Positions 10,800 through 23,155 are shown, counted from the stretch's first letter. The stretch is DNA of 64,000 nt from Nilaparvata lugens (GCF_014356525.2 NC_052510.1:55354503-55418502), one strand, 5' to 3'. Notes: generated by a model from the sequence alone, not told the origin. A program made the numbers and translations.

Positions 10800-12820
10800 C
10801 TAGCAGGTAACCCGTGCTCTGCAAGGGTCTAATAATTAAAAACTTGACGTATTTTGAAGAATTTTAGAATAGGCTTATAACCAACCTCGGTAATTAAGAA
10901 TCTATATGCAAAATTTCAAGTTAATTAGTCCAGTATTCCAAACGTGATGATTCGTCATTCGTCGTCAGATATTATACAAGAAAGAGATTAAATATAAGAC
11001 TAGCTGGTAACCGTGCTCTGCAAGGATCTAATAATTAAAAACTTGACGTATTTTGAAGAATTTTAGAATAGGCTTATAACCAACCTCGGTAAATAAGAAT
11101 CTATATGCAAAATTTCAAGTTAATTAGTCCAGTATTCCAAACGTGATGATTCGTCATTCGTCGTCAGATATTATACAAGAAAGAGATTAACATATAAGAC
11201 TAGCTGGTAACCGTGCTCTGCAAGGGTCTAATAATTAAAAACTTGACGTATTTTGAAGAATTTTAGAATAGGCTTATAACCAACCTCGGTAAATTAAGAA
11301 TCTATATGCAAAATTTCAAGTTAATTAGTCCAGTATTCCAAACGTGATGATTCGTCATTCGTCGTCAGATATTATACAAGAAAGAGATTAACATATAAGA
11401 CTAGCTGGTAACCCGTGCTCTGCAAGGATCTAATAATTAAAAACTTGACGTATTTTGAAGAATTTTAGAATAGGCTTATAACCAACCTCGGTAAATAAGA
11501 ATCTATATGCAAAATTTCAAGTTAATTAGTCCAGTATTCCAAACGTGATGATTCGTCATTCGTCGTCAGATATTATACAAGAAAGAGATTAACATATAAG
11601 ACTAGCTGGTAACCCGTGCTCTGCAAGGATCTAATAATTAAAAACTTGACGTATTTTGAAGAATTTTAGAATAGGCTTATAACCAACCTCGGTAAATTAA
11701 GAATCTATATGCAAAATTTCAAGTTAATAGTCCAGTATTTCAAACGTGATGATTCGTCATTCGTCGTCAGATATTATACAAGAAAGAGATTAACATATAA
11801 GACTAGCTGGTAACCCGTGCTCTGCAAGGATCTAATAATTAACTTGAAATTTTGCATATAGATTCTTAATTTACCGAGGTTGGTTATAAGCCTATTCTAA
11901 AATTCTTCAAAATACGTCAAGTTTTTAATTTTTTTTTTTTTTTTTTTTTTGTTTACTTACGTGATTCTAAAATTTTGCCATATTTATTTTTATTTATAAT
12001 AATAAAATAATATTTGATATAATAATATTGAACTGATGCTCACGCCCAGCGGACAGGATTTTCCTTGCTGGGTTGTTGCCTTAATGAATAGATTTTGATT
12101 TAAATATATTTAATTTATAATTTTTGTTTTGATTGTAAGCTATGTTTTATTTTTATTTCTATGAATTTCTTGAATAATTTATTGTAAATTGTATTGATGG
12201 CAAATAAAAAGAATTGAATTGAAAAAAAAAAAAAATTAAAAACTTGACGTATTTTGAAGAATTTTAGAATAGGCTTATAACCAACCTCGGTAAATTAAGA
12301 ATCTATATGCAAAATTTCAAGTTAATTAGTCCAGTATTCCAAACGTGATGATTCGTCATTCGTCGTCAGATATTATACAAGAAAGAGATTAACATATAAG
12401 ACTAGCTGGTAACCCGTGCTCTGCAAGGGTCTAATAATTAAAAACTTGATGTATTTTGAAGAATTTTAGAATATGCTTATAACCAAACTCGGTAAATTAA
12501 GAATCTATATGCAAAATTTCAAGTTAATTAGTCCAGTATTTCAAACGTGATGATTCGTCATTCGTCGTCAGATATTATACAAGAAAGAAATTAATATAAG
12601 ACTAGCAGATAACCCGTGCTCTGCAAGGGTCTAGTAATTAAAAACCTGACGTATTTTGAAGAATTTAAAAATGAGCTTATAATCAACCTCGGTAAATAAA
12701 GAATCTATATGCAAAATTTCAAGTTAATAAGTCCAGTATTTCAAACGTGATGATTCGTCATTCATAAATTTCATATCCCGTATGTGTGTAAGCCAATTCT
12801 TTCCTTCATTATATTATAGA
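10800..12820 (-). repeat. Tandem array of about 200-bp Helitron-like ends, 8 units
   Basis: Units begin CTAGC(A/T)GGTAACCCGTGC and recur about every 200 bp. The outer borders are CTAG (left) and ATAGA (right), so on the minus strand the element starts TCTATA and ends CTAG, the termini expected of Helitron-like elements. Copy B has only two units at 48964-49381. An inverted partial unit (11838-11925) and a poly-A retroposon (about 11927-12237) interrupt the array. Confidence 0.75.
11927..12237. mobile_element. Retroposon 3' end with poly-A, inside the array
   Basis: A T-run joins an inverted array fragment at about 11930. After AT-rich sequence, AATAAAAAGAATTGAATTG and an A-run close the insert at about 12234. 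The AATTGAATTG end recurs at 19635 and suggests a non-LTR 3' end. Absent from copy B. Confidence 0.55.
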
Positions 12821-13510
12821 TTCTACTAGAAAAGAGACATTGAAGAACAATATTATGTTTGGAAAAAATGCATTTCAAACCAAAAATGTTATACCATTTT
12901 CCAAGACATTTGTTAAAAAGAACGATTGGAGCCTATTGATGAACAATCGAAAGACTATAAGATAGAAGGCAAGATTAATAAGTTCGAACGGTTGGAAACA
13001 AAGCTCAAACATGTGAGTCAACTTCATTATTATCAAACTGGTCTATAATTAGTTACGGCTGTTCGGAACACTTTTTTACTATCCAAATTGGATAATCTTT
13101 TTCAATATAAGTGTTAAGATCATTATAAGAGTGAAAAAGTGGCAACTGAAATTTTTAAGTGGTCTAATAGGCGAGTTATGGGTTGTTGAAGTGCTAACTT
13201 TCCAGATTCCGTTTTCTTTCCAGATCATAAACGGTTTCGACTATATTATTAGAACTTCTCTTAAAAATTCAAAAAAAGTATCTTTCCAAACTAAAACATT
13301 TTCTTCTCCATATTGTTCATAAATAGAAAAGTAACATTTTCTGTAAATTCGATAACTTGTTTATTTTGGCAGTAATCGCGAAAAAACGCATATTAGAACA
13401 ATGCCAATGATATACTGAATGTATTAAAAAAAACTCTAATGGAAAATTCGAAACCGATTATGAATTATCTGGAAAGAAACCGGATTTTAGTATTCAACAA
13501 CCCATAACTC
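12821..13510. other. Intron sequence shared with copy B, no gene seen
   Basis: Collinear with about 49382-50035. AT-rich, with short frames only. Confidence 0.6.
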
Positions 13511-14666
13511 AAAACCCATATTTTCATTCTATACAAAGGAAACACCAGACAAACTGAAATATTTCACTCCAAACTGAACAAAATACACCCAAACTTGCAC
13601 TTCACCATAGAACTGGAAAACAATAATACAATCAATTTCTTGGACATCACCATATTTAAACAAAATCATACTTTCAAAACATTTAAAATATACAGGAAAC
13701 CTACCACAACTGACACAGTAATTCACAATACCTCCAACCACCCAACCCAACATAAACATGCAGCTTTCCACCATATGATCAACAGACTATTGAATATCCC
13801 CATGACACAATTTGATTACAACCAGAGCTCAACACGATCAAATTCATTGCCCAACAAAATGGATACTCATCCACTCTAGTTGACAACCTACTCCCAAAAA
13901 TAAGAACAAAATCATCAACCAAAAATAATATGGAAAATGACCAAAATTCATCACACTCACATACTACAACAAAAAATCACAGAAAGTAGCATCATCTTTT
14001 AAAAAACTCAAATACAGAATTGCCTTTAAAACAACAAATTCACTAAGGAAACATTTTCAAAATTATCAAACAAACAAACAGAGATTTGAGCAACCAGGCA
14101 TCTACAAATTAAAATGTAATGATTGTAGTAAACTGTATATCGGACAGACTGGACGTGACTTTCAAACAAGATACAAAGAGCACATCAGAGCCATTAATAA
14201 ACCACATAGCCACTCAAACTTTGCTGACCATATTATATCCACAAACCACACATACACAGACATCGCCACCAATCTTGAAATCCTCCATATCTCTCAAAAA
14301 AGCAGAAAACTCAATGTATTAGAACAATACGAAATCTACAACCACACAAAACAGTTTCCCAACAGTCTCCTAAATGATCAAATAAATTTCTCTTCCCACA
14401 CACTCTTTGACAAAATAATCCAAAGTTCAAAAATACCGCCACACTAAATATCCACCAACCCAACCCCCACCACAACCTATTCCACCACCTTCATCCCTTA
14501 CCACACATAGCCTTGTCATCTGAGTGAATTCCCACAGTCTGATGATGACCAACAACAGGTCGAAACGATCGTCACTATACAAAAAGTAAGTGCATTTTCA
14601 CTTCAAAAGTTTTTTAAAATTCAAGTTTAATTTTAATAGTGAAAAAGTATGGATATACAACAGAGT
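13511..14666 (+). mobile_element. Penelope-like retroelement fragment with GIY-YIG endonuclease
   Basis: This 1,156-bp insert is flanked by AACCCATAACTC (13499-13510 and 14667-14678); copy B has the uninterrupted site. From 13595 a frame reads LENNNTINFLDITIF and KIYRKPTTTDT, the C-terminal reverse transcriptase and thumb region of Penelope-like elements. After frameshifts, 14095-14444 encodes GIYKLKCNDCSKLYIGQTGR then a KEHI segment, the GIY-YIG nuclease with its conserved GIY, YIG and R. The 5' part of the reverse transcriptase is missing. A hammerhead-like motif follows at 14539-14573. Confidence 0.85.
14539..14573 (+). ncRNA. Hammerhead-ribozyme-like motif in the Penelope element
   Basis: CTGATGA (14539-14545), GACC pairing with GGTC around an AACAACA loop, then GAAA and a self-complementary CGATCG followed by TC. 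Order and spacing match the hammerhead core found in Penelope-like elements. One unpaired T sits between CTGATGA and stem II, and stem I is only about 3 bp, so activity is doubtful. Confidence 0.55.
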
Positions 14667-14957
14667 AACCCATAACTCGCTTATTAGACCACTTAAAAAA
14701 TTCAGTTACCACTTTTTCTCACTCTTATATTGATCTTAACAATTATATGAAAAAGATTATCCAATTTAAATAAAAATAAAAAGGAGAACCGAACAGCCCT
14801 AATTGTGAGAAAATTTTTATGAGGAAAAATCATGAACACATTTTCACTAATAAAATTATACGTTCATCTCCAGCGAGTTTCTCACCTAAATTTCAAAAAG
14901 TTCAAATTAAGAAAATACTGTTTACAGAATTTCACTTAGTTATGAATGTTTTCCTAC

Positions 14958-15171
14958 CTAATTTTATGGGAGCCAGCAGATAGGAGTGTTCTTTGTTTTC
15001 ATAATCTCTGAACATGAACATATTTATGCACTGCAAGACATCCGAGAAAATTATGCAATGGAAGTTGAAAATTTCGTCAATTTCTTTCTCTGAAAGCGTC
15101 TGACACGCTTGATTGACTATTACCTCCACTTCTATTTCACCCATTGTTATAAACAACGGGAACTTCAAAAG
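14958..15171 (-). pseudogene. Dcr-2: Copy A exon: platform, second part
   Basis: 214 bp, open, matching 50315-50528 with two amino-acid differences. Splice sites are intact. The intron to its left holds the Penelope-like insertion (13511-14666), which copy B lacks. Confidence 0.84.
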
Positions 15172-15312
15172 CTGCAAAAATGAAAAGAAAAATTGATTAA
15201 ACAAAAATATCAATGAGAGTGAATAATGAAAAAACTCGTGACGGCGACTATAAGATTATGAAGTCACAAATTTAAACCATCAATCCATTTTTTCACAAAA
15301 ACGAAGTTTATA

Positions 15313-16085
15313 CCAGTTGATTCAAAAAGAACTTTACAACCTTGAAATTTCATATAAATCTTATTAAACAAGGTACAGAGCTAGTTTTGGTGTTGTTTTA
15401 AAGGAAAACACTTCAACTTTTTAACCTTAAACTAAAAATTTCTATATGACTTCCGTTGGTTATCCTGCATACATCCCATTGACAGTCGATTTCTTTCCAG
15501 ACTCGCATTAGGATTTCAGGTGTAACTTGCTCAACAGTAGCGCAAATCCTTGCTCTAAGTTCAGATAGAGTGGCTGGTAAAGGAGGTACATACACCATAT
15601 CTTTTATGAAAATCCAACGGTGTTAGTCTGGGGAACGAGGGGGCCATGCAATTGGCGCATTACGGCCAATCCACTGATTTGGAAAGCGGTCATCAAGAAA
15701 ATCCCGGACGTCAGTCAGATAGTATGGTGGTGCGCTATCTTGCAAAAAGAAAACATTTCGTTCTCGATCATCCTCATCTATCTGTGGTATCAAAAATTTT
15801 TGAAACATATCAAGGTACACTATGCCGTTTTTCAAACCAAAAAATACAGCTATCACGCTCAGGTACATTGAAGGCAGCCATCATTGACGTAACTGCCGCT
15901 AGCGCTTGTGCGGCGCGTCCAGGCACTAGCGGACTACGCGAGTCAAAACTTGGAGTGTTTTCCTTCAAAACAACACCAAAACCAGCACTGTACCTTGTCC
16001 AATAAGATTTATATGAATTTTCAAAGTTAAATAATAATAATAATATTCGAGTGAAAAGTTGTAAAGTGCTTTTTAAATCACCCGG
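15313..16085 (-). mobile_element. Tc1/mariner-like element with broken transposase
   Basis: A 773-bp element with 28-bp inverted ends and TA on both sides, present only in copy A (uninterrupted TA at the matching point near 51,285 in copy B). On the minus strand 15623-15868 contains RNVFFLQDSAPPYYL, WIGRNAPIAWPPRSPD, and 15413-15598 contains YVPPLPATLSELRARI. These are the middle and end of a DD(E/D) transposase common in insects. The N-terminus is missing and the two parts are out of frame. A secondary inverted repeat (15372-15420 with 15950-16002) lies inside. Confidence 0.8.
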
Positions 16086-16358
16086 TATTATCAATTTTTA
16101 TTCAATTTGAGTAGGCTACCAACGTTAAAAAGGAGACTGCACACAGGCGGATACTAGCTACTACGATAACATGGAATTTGAAATGTCCGGAACGCAAATA
16201 TGTACATGAAATTTCCAATTTCACTTTCCCATGGTAGCTAGTGGACGCTGACGCTAGAGCAGCATTCTCAAGAATAAAATTAAAATTCAAAGTTCATATC
16301 AACTACAATCTCAATCAATCAAATGGACATACATTGAAACTATTTTTGTATTACATAC

Positions 16359-16532
16359 CATAGGCCACTTTTTGGTGGTCAAAATTGCAAATTCGGAATC
16401 AGACTTCAGAAGCTCATAGAAAGCCTTTTTTCGGTTGCCTTTTGGTTCACTGTACACGGGCTTCATTTTTATAATGTGCATGTAGACCTTCTCACCAGGC
16501 ATTGGACGGCATTCACACATACATTCTGGAAA
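16359..16532 (-). pseudogene. Dcr-2: Copy A exon: platform, first part
   Basis: 174 bp, open, matching 51548-51721. It has KKAFYELL where copy B has KKAFFELL. Splice sites are intact. Confidence 0.85.
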
Positions 16533-16738
16533 CTGAAACAAAAATGAAAATAACATAAGAATACACGAATTTTAAATAAACGCTATTTACGGGAAGGAAA
16601 GGAATCATAATGAATTTTTTGTTTTAACTTGGAAGAATGTTTAATTGTTATTCACTGAAAAGAGCTTCACCAGTTTGCATAGGATTCGTGTGACACAATG
16701 CTTGCAGTGCTCGGAATTGGGTTCATTCTTCTTTAGAT

Positions 16739-17728
16739 ACTAGTAGTTCTGCGAACAGCAGACCTCGCTCATGAATAGCCTACAACTTTCAAACTAATGA
16801 GAAGGGCCATTAAGAAAGTACAGTATATTGAGAAGATTTATCCATGTCATCTATTATTTTCTCCATTGAAAGTGCTGGAGACATAGTTTTCAGGGACACC
16901 GGACTTATAAATGTCTCTCAAGGACGTACCTTCATATTGTGGTCAACTGATAGGAAAATGGAATATGCAGTAGACAATTTAGACGATGAATCGTCTCACA
17001 GACGATAGTGAGACGGAAAATGATTCTAAATAAGATGGGTTTGTTGGTGACAATGACAGGAGGTTGCTAATAATGTATTTCATGAAAAGTGGATTCAATG
17101 TTATGGCGGCTTGTTATGCCTATGCAGAATGTTTATGCTCACAAGTCGGTTTCCGATCTCATACTAAAACGAAAACAAGAGCTAACTAATTAAGCTGTGA
17201 TGTCTCCGGCCGGTTCGGTAGGTCTAGAAACTATTCATCTATGAAACAGGGAGATATCGTGTTGAAAAGGGAAGAAATGGGTCAATCAAGTGAGAAGTTT
17301 TCTTCAATTGATAAATACAGTATGATTTGGAGCGGCTCAGACGTTTCAAGGTTTACCGCTGACAGCTCTTGTCCTCTATCGATAGCATTCCAAAGATACC
17401 ATTCATTCAATACAGCACATTTTGGAGCGGCACAATTTATATTAAAACCGGAGGTCTTATCAAAAATCATTACACATATGTTTCTGCGCCTTGTTTCAAA
17501 GAACTTGTATACCAAATTTCATCCAAATCGAACAATAACTGCGGTACAAACAAACAAACAGACAAAAGTCGATCGAGTCGAAACTAAGACCTCAGCTTTG
17601 CTTCGGTCAATGAAGGGCACAGGGGAAAAACGAACAATATTCTCAGCTTAAAAGGAGAAGGAGAAAAAGAAGAAGAAGAAAAAAGATTTTGTGACTGATC
17701 GTTTTTCTCCTGTGCCCTTCATAATTAC
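16739..17728. mobile_element. Copy A insertion of unknown class
   Basis: About 1 kb absent from copy B near 51,936. It begins CTAGTAGTTCTGCGAACAG, similar to 41482 onward. It contains a stretch ending in ACAAACAAACAAACAGACAAA after CAAATTTCATCC, a pattern common in insect interspersed repeats. Short inverted blocks around CTGTGCCCTTCA lie near its right end. No convincing gene. Confidence 0.5.
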
Positions 17729-18100
17729 AGTGATCTACGAAGGTCATTTTTTTCAACCTCTGATCACATACTATAAGAGACAGATAGGCGGTAGGGGGGC
17801 GATTTTCACAGAGCTTAACAGTTTAACATTCCCAACAAACGAGTTATGGAGTTATAGAGCCAGAAACATTACCGCCTCACTTGAGTCTACCGCCAAGATA
17901 CGTAGCGTTACTCGTTTTTGCGAGAAAAAGGCAATAGTTCAGCATAAATATTTCAATAAATGATTCAATCATCCACAGGAAACATTATTATTAATGATTT
18001 TGTGCATGAATTACTCTATGTCAATGACCTATGTCCTCTGTCAATAGAGCAATTTCTATTTTTATTGAACTAATATTTTATTTTCTTGTGATAAGTGTTT

Positions 18101-19546
18101 TAAGTTGGACAAAGGACTCAAAAAGCTATGCAGGCATACTATTCACTCAGTAGAAGCATCACATATAAACAATATACAGACTCCAAGATTAGATTAAATA
18201 AAACATATTCAACAACTAATATTCAGTACCTGTCACACATAATACTTAGAAACATACATGACTATCTTAAAACTTTTCAAAATTACAGATCAGGCCAGTA
18301 TAAGCGACTTGTTGAAAAGTGGTTAATTATAAGTGACCAAGAGGAGTCTGAACGCGTGCTTCTCTCTGTATATAGGTAGGGAATGTGGAACTTGGTGATC
18401 TTGTCTATGGTCCTTCGAAATCCAAGTCCCATAGTGCTTATTATTAGTATTATAATTTTTTTTGTAGCCAGTGTAGTTTACTGTTATAGTATTACATGTT
18501 TTTGATTGGATTGTCCATCGTCATCACCATCTTTCATTTTAAGTTTGGAAAATTCTTTATAACTTGGTATTTAATTGCATTGCTATCTACCTTTTAGTTT
18601 TACTAACTTTTAGTCATTAATTATAACTGGCTGTTTCTGCAGCCAATTATTTGTTTTCTTCCTATAATATCAACATTTCCTCATATCATTTTTTTAAATC
18701 TTTATTTTTCTCAATTTAGTTTAATATGATATCAATTTTCATAATTTAGTTTATCGATTTTTAAATTCAGCGAATTACGCCAGGCCCTCACAAACACAGG
18801 CTTAAGCCTACATGTGAGTCTCTCATAACGTAAGGGTACATATAAATGTACTGTAACTGTACTGTATTATTTGTAAATTGTGAGAATAAATTTGTTTTGA
18901 TTTTTGGAGAGGCTGAGGTGAGTAGGAGAGTAAAATCAAAAGTTTATGCTTCAATCATTGAGCCCATCCTATTGTATGGAAGTGAAAGTTGGACAGTCAG
19001 TAGAAATGAGAAAAGCCAAATAAATGCAGTCCAAATGAAATGTCTCCGAAGAATAGTTGGGAAAACAAGACGAGAGTGAGAAATGACCGCATAAGGGAAG
19101 AATTACACATTAAAGCGGTTGAAACAACAATCGATGAACGGATACTCTCCTGGTATGGAAATCTCCTGAGAATGGACGAAAACAGAAAGCCTCGCCAATA
19201 CATGGAGGCCAGGGCACAAGGCAGACGACCGATAGGAAGATCACGGGTGACATGGGAGGCAACTGTTTCACGAATAGCAGCAGAAAGAGGCAAGACCGTG
19301 AATCAGTTGAAGAGAATGGCTACGGACAGAGAGCAGTGGAGAAGATGGATCCGAGGCGACCACCCAACGCTGTGAAAACAGCACATTGGGATAGATAAAG
19401 AAGAAGAAGAAGAAGGAGAAGGAGAAGAAGAAGAAGAAGAAGAAGAAGAAGAAGAAGAAGAAGAAGAAGAAGAAGAAGAAGAAGAAGAAGAAGAAGAAGA
19501 AGAAGAAGAAGAAGAAGAAGAAGAAGAAGAAGAAGAAGAAGAAGAA

Positions 19547-19576
<30 letters not shown>
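18101..19576 (+). mobile_element. Non-LTR retrotransposon (LINE) 3' fragment, copy A
   Basis: A 1,476-bp insert with GTGATAAGTGTTT at both ends (18088-18100 and 19577-19589); copy B has the empty site near 52,345. From 18900 to 19375 it encodes the C-terminal part of an endonuclease-reverse transcriptase: IIEPILLYGSESWT, LRRIVGKTRR, then after a frameshift WYGNLLRMDENRKPRQY and the QGRRPIGRSRVTWE motif, ending in a stop at 19373. The (GAA)n tail follows. The first 800 bp may belong to a second, older element. Confidence 0.8.
19397..19576 (+). repeat. (GAA)n microsatellite, about 180 bp
   Basis: Nearly uninterrupted GAA/AAG triplets at the 3' end of the LINE fragment, probably its expanded tail. 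Confidence 0.95.
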
Positions 19577-19577
<1 letters not shown>

Positions 19578-19725
19578 TGATAAGTGTTTCCTTTATTAAC
19601 ATGTGATTTGTTACATTGTTAAATTTTGGCAATAAAGAATTGAATTGAAAAAATATAGTTTACAACAACCCAACCCAACTGTATAGTGAGTTTCACAAGT
19701 GTGAGCAGAAACGAATGTCACCAAC

Positions 19726-19998
19726 CTTTTTGTCGTAGATGGACTTGCACTTTTTGGTGCCGACGAGCGTCTGCCGCTTGACGACGGGTCCCACACGCAC
19801 GAGGGCGGCCGAGTCATCGGATTCAGTAGGAGGGGCCTCGTCCCTCCAGCAGGGAAACAGACCGCGGTCCTCCAGCTGCTGCGAGGTCTTGCCACGTGGC
19901 AGCATTTTGTCGTCCAGCTCGCGGCTGTCGTAGAGCAGTTTGCACGCCTTCAGTGCCGCCGATCGCTTGGCCAGCTCCACGTTCGGAAACGCATCGCT
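19726..19998 (-). pseudogene. Dcr-2: Copy A exon: end of DUF283 and linker
   Basis: 273 bp, open, with the same splice sites as 52480-52752. It includes NVELAKRSAALKACKLL. Differences from copy B are few and mostly silent, so the exon alone looks functional. Confidence 0.88.
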
Positions 19999-20242
19999 CT
20001 GGAACATCACAAGCATACAATACAGCTGAAATGTCACATAGTTGCATAAAAAGCAGTCGTTAGGTCATGTCAGAGGCCCTGAAATTGATCAGTTGCGACC
20101 TGAAAGCTGAGCCAGCCAGGTCACTATTTATTAAAGCACAGTGGGACTACCGCCAAAGAAATCACCACTTCATAGTATAACATTCATGATATGGACAGTG
20201 GTATTCACCATTTGTGACGTATCGCAAAGTAAGCTTTCACAA

Positions 20243-21071
20243 TTGAGGAGTTTGATGGAAAAAGGCCACTAAGAACTTTAGGCCCTTTTTCCGTCAAAGT
20301 GTTTTTTGAATTCGCCGCCATTTTTTCTATATGTCTACAAAATTTCATACCTCTATGTTTTTCTGAACGATGCGACAACAATTTTAAGAAGGCAGTGACA
20401 AGCATTTGAGCGTGGTTTCTAGGTTACATAGGCTCTCTACTCCTACACATGGTATTTAGGCATGCACGTTTGCAATGAATAATAATAATTGTTGTAAATC
20501 GGAGTGTTCGCGAAAAATACATGATGAAATTAAGTCAAAAATACGTGAAAATTGGTTACTCAACATTTGGGACTGTTCTTCGTTACAAAAGTTATTCTGA
20601 TATTAGTGGACCCACTCTATTTCAGTTCCTGAAAACCCATTTTGATGGTGCTATTTTGTTTGAGAAAGTAGGTTAATTAGGTTGAAATGTTTGTTTTTTT
20701 CTTTGAAAATATTTTTTTATATTAAAAGTTTAGTTAAAAAGTTATTCAAAGTTTATTCCATATCAATAAATAAGAATGTAAAATCTTAGTTGTGATCTAC
20801 TTCATTTGGAGCATTTCCTAGAAAAATCACTTTGATGGAAGAAGGGCCTCTGTTTGTAATGTTTTTTATCCAATATTGAACAATGTAGGAAGTGATTCTG
20901 AGTTATTGTGGCACAATTACTAGACAAATTGAACTTTGAAGTTCCATTTAACTAGAATACTAACTGATACACAAGATAATAGTTTCCTATAAATCACTTT
21001 AAAATCTTTGACAGCGTATTTCTCAAAACATGGTTTTTGCACATGGGCCCTTCTTCCATCAAACTCCTCAA
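20243..21071. mobile_element. 829-bp inverted-repeat element, copy A only
   Basis: Ends are TTGAGGAGTTTGATGGAA and its complement. Copy B reads straight through the site near 58,658. No gene inside. Confidence 0.75.
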
Positions 21072-21646
21072 TTTTGATACGTTAATAGAACTCAATTTAT
21101 ACGTATCACCATATAAATATAAACTAAAATGAGCAGTTATTATTACTTCAATAAACCTGTATCAGCTACCGTCTATAGAATCCATTGACAAGACGGAGGA
21201 TCGGCAACGTTGTTCTCCTATCTTTCTCCACTGCCATTATAACGTGGACCTCACTATAGATATGAGGATAAAATTAATTTGTTAGTATATTTTTTCTTTC
21301 CTCAAACGACCCTTACTTTATTTGCTTGATTCAGCGATTGCTTGAAACTAGGCAATCCATTCTGCCCCACCTGTAGAAGTTGGCAGGACCTGTGGGACAA
21401 TATTAAACAATATTGTCAGAGATATTGTAGAATTGTTCCATGATGAAGAAAAAAAAATGATTTTTTTCAACTGATATAGCTCTATGTATACAAAAGTTAG
21501 TTTCGATGCTCATGGTACCATTGTCAGATCTTCAGTGTTGAATTGCCTCAATACAACCTCAAATAGAGTGCGACAACAATGAGTGTGAATAGTGTAAATA
21601 AACTGATTAACTTTGGAGAAGAAATAAAAAGCACAACGATTAATAA

Positions 21647-21970
21647 ATAAATAAATAAATAATGATTTTATTTGTTCACGGACCAGCCATACAAATACAG
21701 AAATACAGTTAAATAAAGATACATGCACAATTATTCTATAATTCCAACAATAAACTCCAATAGAAATGAATTCTAAAGTAAAGTGTCAGTTCGTGAGAGA
21801 GCACGATTTCACTCTCTATGTCTGTTATAAATGTCTCCACTCCATGTGGATTATCAAACAATCAAGACTTATAGAATATTACTGCAAATTTGCAAACTGA
21901 AAATTTATAACATGAAATATTGTATCAAGACATCAATGGAATAATTATAATTTGAATAAATACTTGAATA
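21647..21970 (-). mobile_element. Short retroposon with 15-bp target duplication, copy A only
   Basis: CACAACGATTAATAA flanks the insert (ending 21646 and 21985), and copy B has the single site near 59,382. A (TAAA)n tail on the left implies minus-strand orientation. No protein motif. Confidence 0.72.
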
Positions 21971-22631
21971 CACAACGATTAATAATTTTTATGAGAATGA
22001 CAAAATAATATGAAAAAGACAATCAACAAATAAAAAAATGAAGAAACTAATAAAATTAGAGGCTCAACATACTCTCCATTGATATTTTTGAGGTAAGTTA
22101 TCAATAGTAATGTTTTTGTTACAAGAAATATTATTTTTAGAGCATATTCTAAAACTTTTTGGGGTAAGGTATTTTGTGGTTACCCAACATGGTCGCACAA
22201 AAAAGTTTATACCTCCCGAACAAAAAAAAAATCAATCTGAAAATTTCATTTTAAAGCTTAAAAGCGACTCTTTCTGCACATGTCCCACTCGCTTTGATAG
22301 TGATATTCATTCATAGGCAAAAGAACAGTCGGGTACGCACTTACCCCAAGTGGTGGGGGAAGTGCGCACCATGTGTAGACTTTTCTTCTTTTATTCTATT
22401 TTTTTTTGAAGACGATATTAGTGAAACTAGTACTTGGAGTTGATAGAGAACTCTTCAAAGAATATTTTGGTATAAGTTTGGTGGCTGTTACTCATAAAAC
22501 CATTTCAGAAAAATTATCAAAAGTCAACTTTTTCAAATGTGGTCCGCACTTACCCCACTGCACCTTACGTTACATTACATTTTAAAACAACGCTGACAAA
22601 CTATTTTTTGATTGATGAGATCAATATTTAC

Positions 22632-22777
22632 CTTAATAACGTCTCGCACAGGAGACGAAATTGGTAGTTGTAAATAGACAACAATGTTATTTTCATTGAA
22701 TCCATTTTTTCGAAACCTCCTTCCACCAGAATGGAGTGAGCGTTGAGAACCTATCACAGTCCAAAGACATGCAGTAC
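22632..22777 (-). pseudogene. Dcr-2: Copy A DUF283 exon with 2-bp deletion
   Basis: Matches 61090-61237 but is 146 bp instead of 148. The run after TTTCG on the minus strand is A6 here and A8 in copy B. The frame is lost after the two lysines that follow the serine codon, and a TGA follows within a few codons. Splice sites are kept. A sequencing error in a homopolymer is possible. Confidence 0.85.
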
Positions 22778-23155
22778 CTACAAAAAAAATGATAAATTAT
22801 AACTGTAGCTAAATTTCAAATCGTAATACTGTATAACATAACCACATTTCCAAAATACAGAGTGAGTAGTGAGATGTATCCAACTGACGAAACAACAAGG
22901 AATTTTTCATCAAGAATTATTGATACAGGCATAAATAGGGTACAGCTGAAACTTAATTTAAATATCAAATTATAATTCAGTCTGCAATGGAACAATCAAA
23001 TGGGTCATTGAAATAAATAAAAATTTCACATGGTTTTTTATTGGTTGAATCCCTACAGACGAACGCAGACAGACGGAGGCAAAATCTCTCCCAGCGTTAT
23101 AGATTGTTGTAACGCACACAGACATCCGTCTGCCTTTACGGGAAGGTCTCACTTA

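Larger units (their letters stand above)
486..22777 (-). pseudogene. Dcr-2: Second copy (A) of Dicer-2 DUF283-to-connector exons, damaged
   Basis: Six exons match Dicer-2 exons of copy B in the same order: 22632-22777, 19726-19998, 16359-16532, 14958-15171, 10547-10713 and 486-712. Splice sites and lengths are conserved except for a 2-bp deletion in the first. The exon for the second half of PAZ is missing, so the remaining exons cannot give a Dicer product in one frame. Intron sequence is also collinear, broken by insertions private to each copy. It may be a tandem duplicate or the other haplotype mis-placed by scaffolding; the adjacent 100-N gap favours the second. No sequence links it directly to the RNase III exons. 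Confidence 0.85.

Noticed and set aside
17241..17963. Two plus-strand frames of 136 and 90 codons
   Set aside because: The first lies in a copy A-only repeat with no recognisable motif. The second starts at the right edge of that repeat and continues into intron sequence shared with copy B, also without a motif.
19303..19632. Long serine-rich frame on the minus strand
   Set aside because: It is the translation of the (GAA)n microsatellite.
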